A stretch of 8,573 nt of DNA from JAYSSF01 sp043720715 (lineage in GTDB: Bacteria; Patescibacteriota; Gracilibacteria; Absconditabacterales; Absconditicoccaceae): assembly GCA_043720715.1 (NCBI GenBank), contig JAYSSF010000020.1:1-8573 (forward strand), read 5' to 3'. Within the stretch, counting starts at the first letter, position 1; each line of letters begins with the position of its first letter. The notes under the pieces were generated by a model. It saw nothing but the letters and a program-made list of their open reading frames with translations, searched no databases and was not told the origin of the DNA. A program made the translations under genes and the position numbers. Shown here piece by piece: positions 6,596 through 8,573 of this stretch.

Positions 6596-7257
6596 GGTTT
6601 TTCACATGGTGATTGATATTGTGACTATTTGTATTGCTGATGCGAAAACTAAGCGATATTACTCCACAGCTCCAACAACTCGGAGTAACAGCGAATACCC
6701 GTGAGGGTACAACTCGCAAACTCGCAAACTCGATTACTATCATCCCTGTCACTATCACCGCATCCAGACGAGACTACCCCAGTGTGACGGAAAATCGTGG
6801 CAAAGGCTTCATACTCGTCACTCGTCACTCGTCACTCGAAACCGCATATACCGCCCGACATGTCATCTCTGATACAGGATATAATTATTTCATCGATTGA
6901 TCGACTCCTCTTACGTCGTTATACTATCTCACATGAGACCTATGAATAGCAGAATATTCTTGAGCAGTAGATCAATTTGCAAAACTGACTTATTTGACCT
7001 GATCAGATAGTAGTGAAGTTCTTGTGTGACAATATCGTAATAACAATCGAAATTGGCTGACTCGTTCAATCATTTCCTCAGATGATGAGTGATTTATCAT
7101 CAATCTTCCAGTATCGCCTGGCGATAGTGGTAGTCCTGTGATTTTCTCTGATCAAACATTATGAGTAGTGAGCCAATCTCATAGCTGAAATCAGGCGATT
7201 GTGCAAAGAATCAAAGAATTTAAGGGTTGAAAAATTATACTTTCAAAACTCAACTAA
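6586..7257 (+). CDS. Membrane-anchored trypsin-like serine protease
   Basis: This is a 223-residue S1-family (trypsin/HtrA-like fold) protease. The catalytic triad is visible: TARHV (H92), TGDLGIAEY (D118) and SPGDSGSPV (S181), with a second strand TLGVVSQSHSG after the Ser as in the family. The N-terminus has one hydrophobic segment, residues about 5-19 (FFTWGLILGLFVLLM), followed by basic residues, best read as a signal anchor that holds the domain outside the membrane. The ATG at 6586 is chosen because it includes this segment; later starts would lose it. Twelve TGA codons are read as Gly, two within the membrane segment. There is no PDZ domain. Two short tandem repeats with non-triplet units (6711-6732, 6814-6838) lie in the first half. 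Its stop overlaps the convergent small gene by 3 bp. The substrate is unknown. Confidence 0.88.
6711..6732 (+). repeat. 8-bp tandem repeat inside the protease gene
   Basis: The unit AACTCGCA is repeated 2.75 times (6711-6718, 6719-6726, 6727-6732 partial). The unit length is not a multiple of three, so gain or loss of one unit would shift the protease frame. Confidence 0.7.
6814..6838 (+). repeat. 7-bp tandem repeat inside the protease gene
   Basis: The unit CTCGTCA is repeated about 3.6 times without error. It encodes part of LVTRHSSLE, just before the catalytic His. As a heptamer it would cause frameshifts if polymerase slipped. Confidence 0.8.
7099..7116 (+). repeat. 18-bp exact direct repeat, copy 2 (copy 1 at 103-120)
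   Basis: This copy encodes INLPVS immediately before the PGDSGSP active-site motif of the protease, so it is the coding and presumably ancestral copy. The other copy lies at the breakpoint of the ATL remnant. Confidence 0.6.
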
Positions 7258-7559
7258 TCTAGATTATTATTTAATTTTGTATGAATTCATCAATCTTTCC
7301 AAAGAAAATCTAGTTTAATTTCAGAAATAATAGCAATATTACAAGGATAATTTTCAATATCATTTCGTGGAACTATATGCAAACTATTATAATCTGTATT
7401 AAACGCGTCCTTACTTTTTAACGCCAGTTTAGTAAATATTTTTTGTGCCTCAATAATAGCTTCTGACTCAAGAACACTCGAAAGTTCAATTTTACTTTTC
7501 CTACTCCCACCACCAAAAATGCTACGTTGTTCAAAAGTCAAATAATATTTTTTTTCCAT
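7254..7559 (-). CDS. Hypothetical protein, 101 residues
   Basis: I do not recognise this protein. It begins MEKKYYLTFEQRSIFGGGSRKSK and shows mixed beta/alpha character: a strand-like start, a Gly-rich turn (16-18), a long amphipathic helix around residues 28-48 (ESEAIIEAQKIFTKLALKSK), and a strand-like IAIISEIKLDFLW near 75-87. There are no cysteine clusters, signal peptide or membrane segment. Two TGA codons encode the Gly-Gly near residue 90, extending it past the point where the standard code would stop; it ends in TAG. It has its own strong promoter just upstream and converges on the protease gene with a 3-bp overlap. The reading frame and promoter make it a likely real gene, and its size and shape would fit a small ligand- or protein-binding domain, but no function can be given. 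Confidence 0.7.
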
Positions 7560-7588
7560 CTAATAAGAATAACAAATAAATATAGTCT

Positions 7589-7619
7589 ATTATAAGTATA
7601 TATATATATCAGCTGTCAA
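7589..7619 (-). promoter_or_regulatory. Strong predicted promoter of the 101-residue hypothetical gene
   Basis: Perfect consensus hexamers TTGACA (7614-7619) and TATAAT (7589-7594) lie on the minus strand, separated by 19 nt of mostly alternating TA, 30 nt before the ATG at 7559. The spacer is 2 nt longer than ideal. Confidence 0.6.
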
Positions 7620-7694
7620 ATGTATTTAAAAATTGCCATATAAAAGACTCTCCGGCACTAGCAAGCAATTAAACGTATTAATGTTTCCACAAAA

Positions 7695-7715
7695 GGGCGG
7701 ATTATCGATCCGCCC
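7695..7715. repeat. GC-rich palindrome, REP-like
   Basis: Perfect 8-bp arms GGGCGGAT and ATCCGCCC flank a 5-nt TATCG loop. In GC content it stands out sharply from the AT-rich surroundings. The form, with CCCTAC following the right arm, resembles short dispersed intergenic palindromes seen in many bacterial genomes; only one copy is in this window. Confidence 0.55.
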
Positions 7716-7742
7716 CTACATCAATGTCATATTTTCTGACCT

Positions 7743-7764
7743 GTCTGCCGAAAGGCAGGTTTTT
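7743..7764 (+). terminator. Possible intrinsic terminator with GAAA tetraloop
   Basis: CTGCC (7745-7749), a GAAA loop and GGCAG (7754-7758), extended by two G-T wobble pairs, are followed by TTTTT on the plus strand. The stem is short, and no plus-strand gene clearly ends just upstream, so it could end an unseen small RNA or be another repeat element. Confidence 0.35.
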
Positions 7765-7928
7765 CTGATCCTTTCTCTGATTTTTCTGGCTCTGATAACT
7801 TTTCGTTTATCTCATACTCATTTTCATCACTACTGTCAACCAAATCGCTCATCATGTGAGTGATTTTTTGCTAATTGGTAAAATCGGGGTAAGATGATAC
7901 TACTAGTATTTCCTAACTCCACTACATC

Positions 7929-8372
7929 ATGACCAATGTACTTCCAGGAACCCAAGCAAAAATTGAGATCAACAGAGAATCTAGAATCAAATCTTCTTCT
8001 CAGGTTATCTTGCATCAATTATTAGATACGCTTACGAGTCTTGATATTGAATCTGATGCAAATGACTCTCTCAATACACTCAGACTAGAAATTAAAGTGT
8101 TGATCAAAAGGATGCTCCCATACTCGACTGTTACTATACCAGGACAATACTATAATACTCTTGTATCTAAATTAGCATATTTTCTCAAAGAACTCAATAG
8201 TTCACAAGTTGACCAATCAACCATCAATGATCTCAATAAATATATCCATGCACTCAGTGATCTGGGCATAGAACATAGAAATCCACCGAAGGGTACTTTA
8301 CGAGTAGAATGATCTGGATTGCAAAAAACAATGTATATAAATAAATGAAACATCTTCGCTCAAGCTGCCTAG
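7929..8372 (+). CDS. Hypothetical protein, 147 residues, mostly helical
   Basis: I do not recognise this protein. It begins MTNVLPGTQAKIEINRESRI and appears mostly alpha-helical and hydrophilic. Leu-rich amphipathic stretches occur at about residues 25-39 (QVILHQLLDTLTSLD), 48-62 (LNTLRLEIKVLIKRM), 74-90 (YYNTLVSKLAYFLKELN) and 97-112. A Pro/Gly-rich turn follows near 118-122 (NPPKG). There is no signal peptide, membrane segment or known catalytic motif. TGA is read as Gly at two places near the C-terminus, adding 20 residues to the standard-code ORF, which ends at 8312; the stop is TAG at 8370-8372. An in-frame TAA at 7914-7916 limits the start, and ATG at 7929 is the first available. No Shine-Dalgarno sequence is visible. 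Helical bundles of this sort are often adaptor or structural proteins, but nothing specific supports that here. Confidence 0.68.
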
Positions 8373-8573
8373 ACTCTCTTACATACTGAGTAAAAGCAAA
8401 AACTAAAAGAAATTCATAGGCTCGCCTATGCTACAGATCGAACTTCAATCCGTAGTACAAAAAACACTCCCATAGGAGCCTGTCCCAAAAATACCTAAAT
8501 CCGTAAGGATTTAGGTATTTTCTTCTATATTTTAGTAGTAAGTTATGTATACTAGATATAGTATTTCATAGCT
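8373..8573. other. Intergenic region with several inverted repeats
   Basis: No gene is visible in these 201 bases. They hold a 7-bp perfect hairpin CATAGGC/GCCTATG (8415-8430), a small CTCC/GGAG hairpin (8468-8479), the strong 15-bp stem at 8488-8521 listed separately, and a short palindrome ATACTA/TAGTAT (8549-8564) near the window edge. Bases 8475-8490 (GAGCCTGTCCCAAAA) resemble some IS5-group terminal repeats, but no transposase or matching end is present. Confidence 0.5.
8488..8521. terminator. Bidirectional intrinsic terminator, 15-bp perfect stem
   Basis: Arms 8488-8502 (AAAATACCTAAATCC) and 8507-8521 pair perfectly around a GTAA loop. A-tracts on the left and T-tracts on the right make it able to end transcription in both directions. 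It lies 116 bp after the stop of the 147-residue gene and is the likely terminator of that transcript. Confidence 0.7.

Larger units (their letters stand above)
7560..7928. other. Intergenic region with hairpins and no confident gene
   Basis: Beyond the promoter at its left end, this 369-bp stretch holds two hairpins (7695-7715 and 7743-7764, listed separately) and AT-rich DNA. A minus-strand frame at 7658-7855 (ATG to TAG, 65 residues with TGA = Gly, a Ser/Glu/Lys-rich start MSDLVDSSDENEYE) and a plus-strand frame at 7633-7863 are both open. Both run straight through the palindromes, and neither resembles a family I know, so I do not call them. No tRNA or other structured RNA is recognisable. 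Confidence 0.5.

Noticed and set aside
6634..6642. TTG or ATG start for the protease at 6634/6640
   Set aside because: It would remove the single hydrophobic anchor segment, which is in frame from the ATG at 6586.
7633..7863. Plus-strand ORF of 76 residues with a hydrophobic stretch
   Set aside because: It runs through both hairpins and lacks a good start. The hydrophobic stretch is the complement of a Ser/Glu/Lys-rich region, so it is probably not coding.
7836..8018. Minus-strand ORF of 60 residues
   Set aside because: It is antisense to the start of the 147-residue gene and has no recognisable features.
364..8372. Selenocysteine, UGA = Trp, or widespread pseudogenes as the reason for in-frame TGA
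   Set aside because: TGA falls on conserved glycines in several families, TGG already serves Trp, and TGA is far too frequent for selenocysteine. The reading frames are otherwise intact, with TAA/TAG stops.
8475..8490. Possible insertion-sequence end resembling IS5-group terminal repeats
   Set aside because: Only a short resemblance; no transposase, partner repeat or target duplication is in the window.
1..8573. CRISPR array, tRNA, rRNA or tmRNA gene
   Set aside because: No regularly spaced repeats, cloverleaf or conserved RNA sequence was seen on either strand.

Overview
The window comes from a bacterium that reads UGA as glycine (genetic code 25). This code is known from the Absconditabacteria (SR1) and Gracilibacteria of the Candidate Phyla Radiation; the sequence does not let me choose between the two. 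Read with the standard code, almost every gene breaks into pieces. Read with TGA = Gly, long intact genes appear, and the TGA codons fall on family-conserved glycines in SmpB, RuvX, a phosphoribosyltransferase, an HI0933-type flavoprotein and a serine protease. All twelve genes I call end in TAA (8) or TAG (4); none ends in TGA.

Layout. 1-371 (+): a small cluster of ATTTAG/CTAAAT inverted repeats, then the C-terminal part of an alkyltransferase-like (ATL) DNA-binding protein that lacks its N-terminus. 364-5980 (-): a compact run of seven genes, probably one operon. In transcription order these are a 61-residue precursor peptide, an internal terminator, a C39-like cysteine protease, a SagB-type FMN dehydrogenase, a YcaO cyclodehydratase, RuvX, an HI0933/YhiN-type flavoprotein and a purine-type phosphoribosyltransferase. 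6081-6539 (-): smpB. 6586-7257 (+): a membrane-anchored trypsin-like protease, divergent from smpB. 7254-7559 (-): an unknown small protein with a strong promoter. 7560-7928: an intergenic region with palindromic hairpins. 7929-8372 (+): an unknown helical protein. 8373-8573: hairpins, including a 15-bp perfect stem.

The main discovery is the 2575-5980 block. It looks like a compact thiazole/oxazole-modified RiPP (TOMM) pathway in a code-25 CPR bacterium. The precursor has a leader and a Cys/Ser/Thr/Gly-rich core. The YcaO would cyclise core Cys/Ser/Thr to azolines, the SagB-like enzyme would oxidise them to azoles, and the C39-like protease would remove the leader. No ThiF/E1-like partner, transporter or immunity gene is visible. 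The dehydrogenase N-terminus may supply leader recognition. The cluster is much more AT-rich than the downstream flavoprotein gene, yet it uses TGA for glycine throughout, including inside the precursor core. It runs with only 4 nt of spacing into ruvX, so the peptide genes and housekeeping genes are probably co-transcribed.

Gene functions are inferred by reading translated motifs by eye; no database search was run.
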